Shown here one piece after another: positions 1 to 6,022 of a stretch of 6,592 nucleotides of DNA. Source of the stretch: Anaerolineae bacterium (GTDB taxonomy: Bacteria; Chloroflexota; Anaerolineae; Anaerolineales; Villigracilaceae); contig JAFLCF010000227.1 in NCBI GenBank assembly GCA_017303735.1, positions 1-6,592 of the forward strand, written 5' to 3'. How positions within the stretch are numbered: the first letter of the stretch is position 1; every line of letters begins with the position of its first letter. The position numbers were made by a program, and so were the translations under genes. Under the pieces are notes generated by a model. That model made no database searches, was not told where the DNA came from, and worked only from the letters and a program-made list of their open reading frames with translations.

Positions 1-867
1 TTTGGCTCTGCCAACCCGTGGAAGCGTTTGGTGGTATTGGTGGCGGGACCGTTGATGAATCTCTTAACGGCGATCATTGTATTTTCTGCGTTGATCGCGT
101 ATGAAGGGGTGCCGCAGCCGGGCAGTGTCAAGATCGATACCGTGGCAGATGATTCGCCCGCACAGCAGGCGGATATTCGCGCTGGCGATATTCTGGTTTC
201 GATCAACGGCGAAGAGGTCAGTGATATTCAACCTGCTATTGATATCATCCGCGCCAATCTGGATAAACCCGTAGAGATGGTCTTCGACCGTGATGGCGAA
301 TTGGTGACCATCACAGCAACACCGCTTTCGAACCGCACACCGCAACAGGGTGCGCTGGGGGTGGGGCTTACTTACCCAACACGCCCTGCCACATTTATTG
401 AAAGTGTTTCTGGCGGGGCAACCATCACGGGTTTGCAAGCTGCCACCATTGTGTATTTGCCGGTCGCTTTGATTCAAGGCGCCATTGCACCAGACCAGGC
501 GCGGCTTGTGGGCTTTAAGGGCATTTACGATCTTTTCAATTTCTCAGTGCAAGAAGATGTCACCAGCCGACAGGAAGCCGCCGCCGTGCAGCAAACTTCC
601 GGCTCAGGTGCTGCACCCAAGCCGACCAACTTTACGCTCAATCTCATCGGCGTGTTGAGTGTGTCGCTTGGCGTGTTCAATCTTTTCCCCATCCCCGCGC
701 TCGATGGCGGACGTATTCTCTTCACCCTGCCTGAGATTCTTTTCAAGAAGCGCATCCCTACCGAATGGGAGAACATGGTCAATGGTGTTGCCATGCTCCT
801 GCTGATCGGCTTGATGTTGTTCGTCAACATCATGGACTTCGTCAACCCTGCAAACCTCGTTCCTTAA
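1..867 (+). CDS. rseP: RIP metalloprotease, RseP/site-2 protease family (5' end outside window)
   Basis: This is the C-terminal 288 residues of a membrane-embedded zinc protease of the RseP/S2P (M50) family, which cuts transmembrane substrates such as anti-sigma factors. The frame is open from base 1, so the true start and the HExxH zinc site lie upstream. Visible in order: a membrane segment with the family motif AGPLMNLL (about residues 10-33), a single PDZ domain (about 42-109, with AGDILVSINGEEV), a hydrophobic stretch (145-163), a polar low-complexity stretch rich in Gln, Ala, Ser and Gly (about 189-208), and a membrane segment ending in NLFPIPALDGG (227-237). The Asp of LDGG is the third metal ligand in this family. 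A last membrane helix lies near 260-281. The usual GPVGI segment is degenerate (RLVGFKGIYD). It ends three bases before the HEAT-repeat gene, so the two are probably co-transcribed. The family call is firm; the substrate is unknown. Confidence 0.93.
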   Translation, partial: FGSANPWKRLVVLVAGPLMNLLTAIIVFSALIAYEGVPQPGSVKIDTVADDSPAQQADIRAGDILVSINGEEVSDIQPAIDIIRANLDKPVEMVFDRDGELVTITATPLSNRTPQQGALGVGLTYPTRPATFIESVSGGATITGLQAATIVYLPVALIQGAIAPDQARLVGFKGIYDLFNFSVQEDVTSRQEAAAVQQTSGSGAAPKPTNFTLNLIGVLSVSLGVFNLFPIPALDGGRILFTLPEILFKKRIPTEWENMVNGVAMLLLIGLMLFVNIMDFVNPANLVP

Positions 868-870
868 ACT

Positions 871-1866
871 ATGGCTGAATTAAATTTTCAATCTGTTCTC
901 GATCACCTGCTCGATTCAAAAAAGGATATTCCATCGGGTCACCTTTCCTTTTACTCTGACCTTGATCCGAAATCCCTGCGCCTCTTTCTGGATGTGTGGA
1001 GCAGCGTGCCGCAAAAACGCAAACTGCTCCTGCTCGATTCCCTGACCGCAAATCTGGATACGGATACCATCGTCTCGTATGAAGATATTGGAAAAGCGCT
1101 TCTCACCGACCCGGATGCGGAAGTCCGTGCCCGGGCATTGGGACTCCTCGCCGAATCAAACGACCCGAGGCTTGTGGATTCACTTCTGAACATTTTCCTC
1201 AACGACAGCGACCTCGCTCCGCGTGTGAAGGCGGCTCTCCTTCTCGGTGAATTTGTCTTGCTCGGCGAGTTGGAGGAATTGGATGAAGCCCGCCAGCGCA
1301 AAATTGAAGATGCACTCATCTCGGTCATCCGCAGCGACGCGGCCCCGGCGCTTCGCAGGCAGGCAGTGGAAGCTTTCGGATATTCAGGGCGTGAAGAAGC
1401 GGTGGCGATCCTTGAATCGGCATATGAGCGTGAAGATCCACTTTGGGTAGCATCTGCTTTGTGCGCAATGGGACGTTCCCACGATAATCGCTGGGATGAA
1501 AGCGTAATCAACAAACTGCTCGACCCCGATCCGCGTGTGCGCCGTGCAGCAGCAGAAGCGGCAGGTGAACTTGCTATTGAAGAAGCCTCGCCAATTATGT
1601 TGAAGATGCTAGAAGATGAAGAAGAAGACGATGAGGTGACCATGGCAGCGGTCTGGTCACTCTCTCAAATTGGTGGCGAAGATGCCCGTGCCTACATCCT
1701 CAATATGATCGAGAACAGTGATGATGAGGATGTGACCGAATTCCTCGAAGATGCGCTTGAAAACCTCGACTTCAACGAAGAACTAAACAAGTTTGACCTG
1801 CTCTCGTTGGATGAAGATGACGACTTGAGCGAGTTCGATGAAGACGAGTTGGATGACGAGAAGTAA
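871..1866 (+). CDS. HEAT-repeat protein with acidic C-terminal tail
   Basis: This 331-residue protein has no signal peptide or membrane segment and is probably cytoplasmic. Residues about 78-300 form a row of HEAT/PBS-lyase-type helical repeats. Typical units are DPDAEVRARALGLLAE (80-95), LRRQAVEAFGYSGREEAVAIL (split over 161-181), DPDPRVRRAAAEAAGELA (218-235) and EVTMAAVWSLSQIGGEDA (255-272). Such repeats normally act as protein-binding scaffolds. The last 30 residues are almost all Asp, Glu and a few hydrophobics, and a second acidic run lies at 248-255. The start is ATG three bases after the site-2 protease stop, with no Shine-Dalgarno sequence, which points to translational coupling to that gene. 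It may assist or regulate the protease, but that is inferred only from adjacency. No enzymatic motif is visible and the exact function is unknown. Confidence 0.88.
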   Translation: MAELNFQSVLDHLLDSKKDIPSGHLSFYSDLDPKSLRLFLDVWSSVPQKRKLLLLDSLTANLDTDTIVSYEDIGKALLTDPDAEVRARALGLLAESNDPRLVDSLLNIFLNDSDLAPRVKAALLLGEFVLLGELEELDEARQRKIEDALISVIRSDAAPALRRQAVEAFGYSGREEAVAILESAYEREDPLWVASALCAMGRSHDNRWDESVINKLLDPDPRVRRAAAEAAGELAIEEASPIMLKMLEDEEEDDEVTMAAVWSLSQIGGEDARAYILNMIENSDDEDVTEFLEDALENLDFNEELNKFDLLSLDEDDDLSEFDEDELDDEK

Positions 1867-1885
1867 GATCACAGAAAGAACTGAT

Positions 1886-1917
1886 AAAAAACGCCTGCTG
1901 AAAAGCAGGCGTTTTTT
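1886..1917. terminator. Bidirectional intrinsic terminator
   Basis: Eight perfect GC-rich pairs (CGCCTGCT at 1892-1899 with AGCAGGCG at 1904-1911) close a GAAA tetraloop. The stem is flanked by six A (1886-1891) and six T (1912-1917), so it reads as hairpin plus U-tract on both strands. It sits between the convergent HEAT-repeat gene (stop at 1866) and the prs gene (stop at 1938) and can serve both. Confidence 0.92.
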
Positions 1918-1937
1918 GCAAGTGCGGTGTGAGACTC

Positions 1938-2918
1938 TTAATACCCGTCCGCGAAGACGAACAAGTCGCCGATCGATTCACGGTTGAAATTCGCGCGAAT
2001 CGAATCTGCAAAGACCTTTCCTACGGAGAGTACCTTCAATTTGGGGTGACGTTTCTCCTCTGGAATATCCACTGTGTCGGTGGTGACGATCTCATGGATC
2101 TGGGGGATGGCTGCCAATTTTTCCAAACCGCCACGGGTGAAGACGCCATGTGTACACATCACCATGATCTCTTCCACGCCTTCTTCGATGAGAAGACGAG
2201 TTAGTTCGGCAATCGAACCGCCGGTGGCGATCTCATCATCATAAATGAGGGCGCGTTTGTGTCCCTTCACCTGGTTGCCCACCAATCCACTAATGCGCAC
2301 TTCCGTATCAGAGATACGTTCTTTGTTCCCGGCGGCTACGGGCAGGTTGAGGCTTTTGGCAAAGCGCGCCGCCGACTTGGCTTGCCCCATATCTGGCGAA
2401 ACAATGATCGTGCCGCTCATATCGCGGTTTTCGAGGTGCTGCCCAAATACCGGGCGGCTGGTCAGTGGGTCGGTCGGTATGCGGAAAAATCCATGCACCT
2501 GTGGCGAGTGGAACATCATGCTCATCACATGGGTAGCTCCCGACGTTTTCAACAAGTCTGCGACGAGGCGTGCGGTGATGGAGATGCGCGGCGCATCCTT
2601 TTTATCGGAACGCCCGAAAGAATAATACGGAATAATGGCATGGATTTCAGAGGCAGCTGCATCACGAGCGATGTCGATCATCATCAAGAGTTCCATCAAG
2701 TTATCGTTGACGGGCGGCGTGAGTGACTGCACGATATACACCCGGCGGTTGCGGACACTGGCTCCAAGCTGGATGTATAGATTGTCATTGCTGAACTTTT
2801 CAATGATCGTATCTTCGAGAGGGATATTTAATTCAGCGGCGATGCTTTGTGCCAAGGGCTTGTTGGAACTGCCGCTAAAAATACGGACTTCATCAACTGG
2901 GACGGAACGATGAGACAT
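1938..2918 (-). CDS. prs: Ribose-phosphate pyrophosphokinase (PRPP synthetase), non-classical subtype
   Basis: The enzyme transfers pyrophosphate from ATP to ribose 5-phosphate, giving PRPP for purine, pyrimidine, NAD, His and Trp synthesis. The chosen start gives 326 residues, close to the family's usual 310-320. Numbered from the longer in-frame start at 2930, the visible motifs are NDNLMELL (75-82), PYYSFGRSDKKDAPRISI (101-118), FHSPQVHGFF (140-149), a flexible-loop Lys/Arg pair in NKERI (202-206) and the ribose-phosphate loop YDDEIATGGS (230-239). The start at 2918 is preferred because GGAGAAG lies a proper distance upstream, inside the four-codon extension. Compared with E. coli Prs, the ARQDR motif is GRSDK, the Asp before the metal-binding His is Phe, and DTGGT is ATGGS. 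It therefore belongs to a divergent branch also known in actinobacteria, whose allosteric behaviour may differ. It lies 52 bases downstream of the lysoplasmalogenase gene on the same strand and may share its transcript. Confidence 0.92.
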   Translation of the reverse strand: MSHRSVPVDEVRIFSGSSNKPLAQSIAAELNIPLEDTIIEKFSNDNLYIQLGASVRNRRVYIVQSLTPPVNDNLMELLMMIDIARDAAASEIHAIIPYYSFGRSDKKDAPRISITARLVADLLKTSGATHVMSMMFHSPQVHGFFRIPTDPLTSRPVFGQHLENRDMSGTIIVSPDMGQAKSAARFAKSLNLPVAAGNKERISDTEVRISGLVGNQVKGHKRALIYDDEIATGGSIAELTRLLIEEGVEEIMVMCTHGVFTRGGLEKLAAIPQIHEIVTTDTVDIPEEKRHPKLKVLSVGKVFADSIRANFNRESIGDLFVFADGY

Positions 2919-2921
2919 GGG

Positions 2922-2928
2922 CTTCTCC
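2922..2928 (-). promoter_or_regulatory. Shine-Dalgarno site of prs, setting its start
   Basis: On the minus strand GGAGAAG is followed after three bases by the ATG at 2918. The upstream in-frame ATG at 2930 overlaps this site and has only A/T-rich sequence before it (CTACTAAAA). Translation therefore most likely begins at 2918. Confidence 0.75.
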
Positions 2929-2970
2929 ATTTTTAGTAGTTGGTTTCATTTTATCGCACAGACCTGTATT

Positions 2971-3639
2971 TTATTTCCCGAACTGCGCCACCACACCTGC
3001 GATCAGAAGGATCTGCCCGAGGTGATAAGCGGCGATATTATAGATACGTCCATGCGGGATGGGGGTAACGAACTTGTTCCAGGCAAGTATGATATCCGAA
3101 AGGTAGAACAGGAAGGCACCCAGGCTTACAAGTAATGCTGCGCTTGCGGTCCAGGTGAGGTCGTTGAGTTTTATCATGGCAGATAACAACATGACCGAAA
3201 TGACCATGCTGTAGAGAATGATGGGCAGGCGCATGCGTCCCTGCCCTTTTTCATCGACAGAAACAAGGATGCGGCGAATGACCTTTGACCCGCCCCAGCC
3301 GATCAACACCACCAGGATCACACTCCAGGCAGAGAGAGCGGGCAAGGGAATGTTGAACCCGATCACATAGAAGATGTGTGCAAGCAGGAAAGCACCCAAC
3401 CCCATCAGAAATAGACGATCCAACGATATCATCAATAGCACATCGCCAACAAGCGAGAGCAGGATGCCCAACCCAAACCAGAATAATGCACCCTCCAAGC
3501 CAACCGTGAGCAACAGCCAAAAAAATAGACAAAGCATGACGGCTGGTTTGGCGACGATTTCCAGTTTGAACCAATTCTTTTGTAAAGCCAGAGCCTCAAG
3601 CCCGGCAAAAGCGAATGCAGCGATTAAGAGAAAGTTCAT
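2971..3639 (-). CDS. Lysoplasmalogenase, YhhN/TMEM86 family membrane protein
   Basis: This 222-residue protein is nearly all membrane helices, about seven or eight hydrophobic stretches. It carries the conserved features of the YhhN/TMEM86 family: AKPAVM (30-34 region), LLSLVGDVLLM (60-70), AFLLAHIFYVIGF (83-95), GAFLFYLSDIILAWNKF (174-190) and YNIAAYHLGQILL (200-212). Asp66 and Asp182 are the conserved acidic residues thought to be catalytic in the family. Characterised members hydrolyse the vinyl-ether bond of lysoplasmalogens, releasing an aldehyde and a glycerophospho-compound. Whether this organism makes plasmalogens cannot be seen here. The ATG at 3639 is chosen because GGAGGG lies six bases upstream; an in-frame ATG at 3666 would add nine residues but has no ribosome site. 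It is divergent from the OsmC gene, with 63 bases between, and is followed by prs. The family call is strong; the substrate is inferred. Confidence 0.87.
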   Translation of the reverse strand: MNFLLIAAFAFAGLEALALQKNWFKLEIVAKPAVMLCLFFWLLLTVGLEGALFWFGLGILLSLVGDVLLMISLDRLFLMGLGAFLLAHIFYVIGFNIPLPALSAWSVILVVLIGWGGSKVIRRILVSVDEKGQGRMRLPIILYSMVISVMLLSAMIKLNDLTWTASAALLVSLGAFLFYLSDIILAWNKFVTPIPHGRIYNIAAYHLGQILLIAGVVAQFGK

Positions 3640-3644
3640 GGATG

Positions 3645-3650
3645 CCCTCC
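3645..3650 (-). promoter_or_regulatory. Shine-Dalgarno site of the YhhN-family gene
   Basis: GGAGGG on the minus strand, five to six bases before the ATG at 3639, is a near-consensus ribosome site. It argues against the in-frame ATG at 3666, which has only GCCCTCTTT before it. Confidence 0.75.
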
Positions 3651-3687
3651 ATGAATATCCTACCATAAAGAGGGCGGACTATTTTCG

Positions 3688-3696
3688 TGCTATACT
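3688..3696 (+). promoter_or_regulatory. Extended -10 promoter of the OsmC-family gene
   Basis: TGCTATACT matches the extended -10 pattern TGnTATAAT at all but one base. No good -35 box stands 17 bases upstream (the place holds AAGAGG), as is common for extended -10 promoters. The expected transcription start, about seven bases after the box, falls at the ATG at 3703. No Shine-Dalgarno sequence lies between the box and the ATG, so the mRNA may be leaderless. Confidence 0.55.
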
Positions 3697-3702
3697 GCGC
3701 CC

Positions 3703-4107
3703 ATGGCATCGAAAATCGTACATCTTAACTGGGATCCACAATCGAAGTTTGTTCTCAAGGATAGAGATAATTATCAACTGAAGGTCAATGGTGCTGGGAA
3801 TATTGGTTCTGCCGATCTGTTGACCATGTCGCTGATCGGCTGTTCTGCCTATGATGTGGTCGAAATTTTGGAGAAACAGCGTCAGGAACTGCACCAGCTC
3901 AAAATTAGTGCTGAGGCGCAGCAGGATGAGACTCCGCCCTGGAAGTTTAGAAAGATCCATATCCATTATCAAGCCATCGGCAGGAGATTGGACCTCGAGA
4001 AGGTGAAGAAAGCCATTCATTTGAGCGAGGAAAAATACTGCTCCGTGTATGCCACGCTCAAAGATGTGATCGAAATCACTCACGAAGTGGATGTTGTGGA
4101 AGGCTGA
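3703..4107 (+). CDS. OsmC-family protein (peroxiredoxin-like)
   Basis: This 134-residue soluble protein has the OsmC/Ohr fold pattern. Two conserved cysteines are present: Cys47 in SLIGCSAYDVVEIL and Cys113 in EEKYCSVYATLKD. In OsmC and Ohr the matching pair reduces organic hydroperoxides, with lipoyl or other dithiols as reductant. Length fits the family (about 130-145). The N-terminus (MASKIVHLNWDPQSKFVL) has the usual first strand, so the ATG at 3703 is likely correct although no ribosome site precedes it. The N-terminal residues and EKYCSV resemble YhfA-like OsmC proteins more than true Ohr; the substrate within the superfamily cannot be fixed. The gene stands alone on the plus strand, divergent from the YhhN-family gene and convergent with the rhomboid gene. 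A reading frame covering the opposite strand (3679-4083) is a shadow. Confidence 0.9.
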   Translation: MASKIVHLNWDPQSKFVLKDRDNYQLKVNGAGNIGSADLLTMSLIGCSAYDVVEILEKQRQELHQLKISAEAQQDETPPWKFRKIHIHYQAIGRRLDLEKVKKAIHLSEEKYCSVYATLKDVIEITHEVDVVEG

Positions 4108-4150
4108 GTCGGTTTTGCGGCTCTTTCATAACACCGCAGGTAGGTTTTTT

Positions 4151-4192
4151 TTGACCGCCGACGGCAGACCGCGGTTTGCCGTCGGCGGTCAA
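4151..4192. repeat. Large GC-rich palindrome, REP-like intergenic element
   Basis: Arms at 4151-4166 and 4177-4192 are perfect 16-base inverted repeats (TTGACCGCCGACGGCA and its complement). The centre holds a further palindrome, ACCGCGGT (4168-4175), so almost the entire 42 bases are self-complementary. It lies between two convergent genes. A run of eight T (4145-4152) stands before the hairpin on the plus strand, the wrong side for a terminator in either direction. Shape and place fit a REP/MITE-type dispersed element, but other copies cannot be seen in this window. Confidence 0.6.
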
Positions 4193-4212
4193 GTTAACTG
4201 AAGCAGATAGTT

Positions 4213-4234
4213 CACAAAAATGTTGTGTTTTTTT
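4213..4234 (+). terminator. Weak candidate terminator of the OsmC-family gene
   Basis: A five-pair stem (CACAA at 4213-4217, TTGTG at 4223-4227) with a five-base loop is followed by seven T (4228-4234). The stem is short and A/T-rich, so it would be weak, perhaps helped by the strong hairpin just upstream. The rest of the gap from 4108 holds another loose pairing (TGCGG 4116-4120 with CCGCA 4134-4138) before the T-run at 4145-4152, and no other feature. Confidence 0.3.
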
Positions 4235-4919
4235 ACACCGGCACATCGCTCAAGTAACGTGCAAAAGCTTCGGGTCTCAGAAAGAGCAGGACAAAGAAGC
4301 AGGCAAAGAACCCGCCGAGATGCGCCCAGTATCCAACTCCGTAGTTTGCGCCGTTAAGGTAGATATCAATGGCGGGCGGAATTTGAATGATTAAGTAATA
4401 CAAAAGAAACCATGCAGCGCGGATGCGGGGCCAGGTGGGGACGATAAATATGAATACCAAGGTTCGAATGCGCCCGGCGGGGAAGAGCATCAGGTAGGCG
4501 CCCATAATTCCAGAGATTGCGCCGCTCGCGCCGATTCCAGGAATTTCCATACCTGGCAGAATTGCAGTCGTCAACAAACCTGCCGTGGTGCCAGCTATCA
4601 AGTAATACAGCAGGAAACGCAGCGGACCGCAAGCATCTTCCACCCGCCTGCCGAATACCCACAAGAACAACATATTGCCGACCAAATGAAAAATATCGAC
4701 ATGCATGAACGTAGATGTGATCAAAGAGATCGCCCCGGCTCCATCGCGTGCCATGATCGATGCTGGCATCATGCCAAATACCCAGAAGACGGCTCGCAGC
4801 ACCTCAGACGGCAGGCTTAACTCCCAGACCATGATCGCCGTATTGGTCACGATCAACAACATGGTCATGAATGGAAAGATGCTGTAGCGATTGGGTTCGG
4901 TGTCATTAAGGGGCAACAT
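4233..4919 (-). CDS. Rhomboid family intramembrane serine protease
   Basis: This 228-residue membrane protein has the full catalytic signature of rhomboids, which cleave transmembrane helices inside the bilayer. Visible are HLVGNMLFLWVFG (78-90, with His78 and Asn82 of the oxyanion region), the nucleophile Ser132 in GIGASGAISGIMGAY (128-142), and the catalytic His200 in GYWAHLGGFFACF (196-208). About six membrane helices are present, as in the basic bacterial form. The N-terminus MLPLNDTEPNRYSIFPF matches the common family opening, which supports the ATG at 4919. That ATG lies inside the last codons of the upstream TPR-like membrane gene (14-base overlap), with GGTGA three bases before it as a possible ribosome site, so the two are co-transcribed and probably translationally coupled. 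It has no cytoplasmic or TPR extension of its own. The substrate is unknown. Confidence 0.95.
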   Translation of the reverse strand: MLPLNDTEPNRYSIFPFMTMLLIVTNTAIMVWELSLPSEVLRAVFWVFGMMPASIMARDGAGAISLITSTFMHVDIFHLVGNMLFLWVFGRRVEDACGPLRFLLYYLIAGTTAGLLTTAILPGMEIPGIGASGAISGIMGAYLMLFPAGRIRTLVFIFIVPTWPRIRAAWFLLYYLIIQIPPAIDIYLNGANYGVGYWAHLGGFFACFFVLLFLRPEAFARYLSDVPV

Positions 4920-5958
4920 GAGTCACCGTCATATATAAATACGCCATGTAGTCAGATTCGAAAAGCCGGTCAAGCGCCAGCTTGAACAGCAGGATGTGGG
5001 GCAGGAGTACAAGTACCCATCCGGTGGCAGATACGGCAAAACGCGCAGTGGGCGTGCCGCTCGAGCTAACATCCCTGAAGATCAGAAACCACAGACGGTG
5101 ATGCGAACGCACCGTTGCAAAAGCGATCATACCGCCGCCAAGCATCACCCATAGAATTCCTGCCAGTAGCAGCGGTTCAGGGTTTACGAACGGATTCAAG
5201 CCGTTATGGATCAACAACAAAGAGAGATACAGCAACGAAGGTCCGCCTGCCAGCCGGGCAATCGATAACACGGGCGAAATATGCGCGATCTTCTCCTGAC
5301 GCAGATCTTCCAGCTTGGCGCGTTTGCGATAGATCGAATTCCACTCTTGATTCGATTTTGCTTTTGTTAGGGCGAGGTCATAACTTGCGATCGCTTTCTC
5401 AAAATTTCCCGCTTCTTCATAGGTCGCAGCCAGGTCGGTCAAGTCTTCCTGAAAATGGCGCAGGCGTTCCAATTCCTGCCGGGCTTTCGCATCCGACGGA
5501 GAAAATCTGAGCACCATCTCAAATGCACGCATGCGTTCTTCGGCTTCAGGAGCCAGCTCCGCGAGCAGCCGCCATGCATCGACGTCGGTATTCGGTTGAT
5601 TCGTAACGGAGCGGATGAGATCAAGAGCTGCGCCTCTTTTCCCCGCTCTGAGCAGATCGCCCGCTTGAAGCGTTTTCTCCGCTGAGAGTTTGTTCTCAGC
5701 GTCGAGCTGTTCTTGCTTTTTCGCCAACAGTTGATCGTGGTACTGACGAGCATTCAAATTCCCCGGGTTGATATCCAACACCATTGCGCAGGCATATATG
5801 CAATCATCGAGACTATCCAACAGACCGGTCAGCCACATCCATGCCACTTCGTTGCGCGGGTCTCGTTCGACAATTTCCAGAAAAATATCACGCGCCGTCA
5901 GTTCACGCCCGGCACGCGCTGCTTCGATCGCCTGTTTGAGAAGAGGGTCTTCCCGCAT
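4906..5958 (-). CDS. Membrane protein with N-terminal TPR-like repeats
   Basis: This 350-residue protein has two parts. Residues 1-225 are helical repeats of TPR type: a first unit EAARAGRELTARDIFLEIVERDPRNEVAW (split over 12-40), its partner around 45-75 ending in LDINPGN, a second pair at about 96-160, and a clear TPR at 171-203 (DLAATYEEAGNFEKAIASYDLAL). Residues about 234-328 hold three hydrophobic segments (near 234-251, 260-283 and 306-328), so the repeat part is probably anchored at the membrane facing the cytoplasm; there is no signal peptide. No catalytic motif is visible. The start ATG at 5958 has only a poor ribosome site (AAAGAAA). Its end overlaps the rhomboid gene by 14 bases, which suggests a shared job, perhaps presenting substrates to the rhomboid. 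That role is inference; the TPR and membrane calls rest on the sequence. Confidence 0.82.
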   Translation of the reverse strand: MREDPLLKQAIEAARAGRELTARDIFLEIVERDPRNEVAWMWLTGLLDSLDDCIYACAMVLDINPGNLNARQYHDQLLAKKQEQLDAENKLSAEKTLQAGDLLRAGKRGAALDLIRSVTNQPNTDVDAWRLLAELAPEAEERMRAFEMVLRFSPSDAKARQELERLRHFQEDLTDLAATYEEAGNFEKAIASYDLALTKAKSNQEWNSIYRKRAKLEDLRQEKIAHISPVLSIARLAGGPSLLYLSLLLIHNGLNPFVNPEPLLLAGILWVMLGGGMIAFATVRSHHRLWFLIFRDVSSSGTPTARFAVSATGWVLVLLPHILLFKLALDRLFESDYMAYLYMTVTHVAP

Positions 5959-5993
5959 ATGAGTTTCTTTGTGGTGGTACCTAAATTGACATT

Positions 5994-6022
5994 ATTTTAC
6001 ACCCGCTATGTAACGATCATAA
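5994..6022 (-). promoter_or_regulatory. Candidate promoter of the TPR-rhomboid unit
   Basis: On the minus strand TAAAAT (5999-5994) is a good -10 box, 35 bases before the ATG at 5958. The hexamer 17 bases upstream, TTATGA (6022-6017), matches the -35 consensus at only three positions and overlaps the U-tract of the preceding terminator. The place right after a terminator and before a two-gene unit is sensible, but the -35 is weak. Confidence 0.35.

Noticed and set aside
951..1643. A 230-codon open frame on the minus strand beginning with a long serine run
   Set aside because: It is antisense to the HEAT-repeat gene. The serine run is just the complement of GAA/GAT codons in the acidic part, and the rest has no family features.
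2259..2726. A 155-codon plus-strand frame inside prs
   Set aside because: It lies fully opposite a clearly conserved enzyme, has no ribosome site, and shows no recognisable domain.
2949..2956. GATAAAAT on the minus strand upstream of prs as a possible -10 box
   Set aside because: No acceptable -35 box stands 16-18 bases upstream. A separate prs promoter cannot be supported; co-transcription with the YhhN-family gene is equally likely.
3374..3781. A plus-strand frame crossing the divergent YhhN/OsmC region
   Set aside because: It overlaps two well-supported genes in other frames and its composition is unlike a folded protein.
3679..4083. A 134-codon minus-strand frame covering the OsmC-family gene
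   Set aside because: It is an antisense shadow; the plus-strand frame has conserved OsmC cysteines and a promoter.
4141..4192. The large palindrome with an adjacent T-run as an intrinsic terminator
   Set aside because: The T-run precedes the hairpin on the plus strand and becomes A on the minus strand, so neither direction gives a hairpin followed by U.
5115..5510. A 131-codon plus-strand frame
   Set aside because: It is opposite the TPR-like membrane gene, which has clear repeat and membrane structure; no independent support.
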